Of a stretch of DNA of 64,000 nucleotides, positions 63,987 through 64,000 are shown in pieces; within the stretch, counting starts at the first letter, position 1, and each line of letters begins with the position of its first letter. A program made the translations under genes and the position numbers. Source of the DNA: Clostridia bacterium (GTDB lineage: Bacteria > Bacillota > Clostridia > Acetivibrionales > DSM-2933); contig JAOABQ010000095.1 in NCBI GenBank assembly GCA_026418275.1, positions 46,544-110,543 of the forward strand, given 5' to 3'. A model generated the notes under the pieces. It was not told where the DNA came from. It saw nothing but the letters and a program-made list of their open reading frames with translations, and did no database searches.

Positions 63987-64000
63987 ATGAACGAAGCTGT
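63987..64000 (+). CDS. Start of a further gene (partial, first codons only)
   Basis: CAGGAGGCATGGGAAAT-ATG opens a frame reading MNEAV before the window ends. The AGGAGG is strong, and the ATG at 63987 has better spacing than the one at 63978. Nothing can be said about the product. Confidence 0.5.

Noticed and set aside
1..64000. CRISPR arrays, tRNA genes, prophage or insertion sequences
   Set aside because: No regularly spaced direct repeats, tRNA-like folds, integrases or transposase frames were seen. The dispersed repeats are non-coding and unequally spaced.

Overview
The window is A+T-rich DNA from a clostridial Firmicute. It most resembles the anaerobic cellulosome-forming group around Clostridium thermocellum (Acetivibrio/Hungateiclostridium). 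The evidence is two secreted proteins with X-module plus dockerin tails like the C-terminus of CipA, a SigI/RsgI sigma/anti-sigma pair with an extracellular carbohydrate-binding domain, a six-gene Ech-type energy-converting [NiFe] hydrogenase, a large (Bacillus-type) SRP RNA and the Gram-positive ctsR-mcsA-mcsB-clpC operon. No prophage, transposase, CRISPR array, tRNA or rRNA was seen.

Layout. 1-620: 3' part of the SRP RNA and a MazG-like pyrophosphohydrolase. 940-8920 (minus): a chitin-directed island with an X-dockerin protein carrying an unrecognised central domain, a GH18 chitinase with CBM5/12 and an internal X-dockerin, and sigI-rsgI whose RsgI ends in a CBM5/12-like domain. 9.3-16 kb: oligoendopeptidase F, an M29 aminopeptidase, a TagO/WecA-type transferase, shikimate kinase, a receiver-HTH regulator and small proteins. 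16.2-21.5 kb (minus): echABCDEF. 22-25.5 kb: a YtvI-like permease, prmC, a DUF1385 protein and rpmE. 26-31 kb: two convergent paralogous processive GT2 synthases and a GH15 glucoamylase-like enzyme. 31.4-38.4 kb: a small membrane protein, a YdcF-like protein, a methyltransferase and the CtsR heat-shock operon with promoter and operator. 39-43.4 kb: a soluble sugar-sensor/GGDEF protein and an EF-G paralogue. 44.5-47.7 kb: a large secreted multidomain protein. 47.8-52.9 kb (minus): a methyltransferase, a SufS-like desulfurase, a HemW-like radical SAM protein and a cystathionine synthase/lyase. 53.4-58.8 kb: an MFS transporter and the aroF-tyrA-aroA operon. 59.3-64 kb: a GYF_2-AIM24 protein, a secreted papain-like protease with Kelch repeats and a CBM2, and the first codons of another gene.

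How the parts may fit together. The strongest theme is extracellular polysaccharide sensing and breakdown. The RsgI ectodomain ends in the same kind of chitin-binding module as the neighbouring chitinase. This suggests a chitin-sensing SigI system controlling dockerin-bearing chitin enzymes. Two other secreted proteins carry carbohydrate-related modules without a dockerin.

The intergenic spaces also hold at least four families of short dispersed fold-back repeats, each present two to four times in 64 kb. They look like MITE-like or structured-RNA elements. All alignments and residue positions were made by eye.
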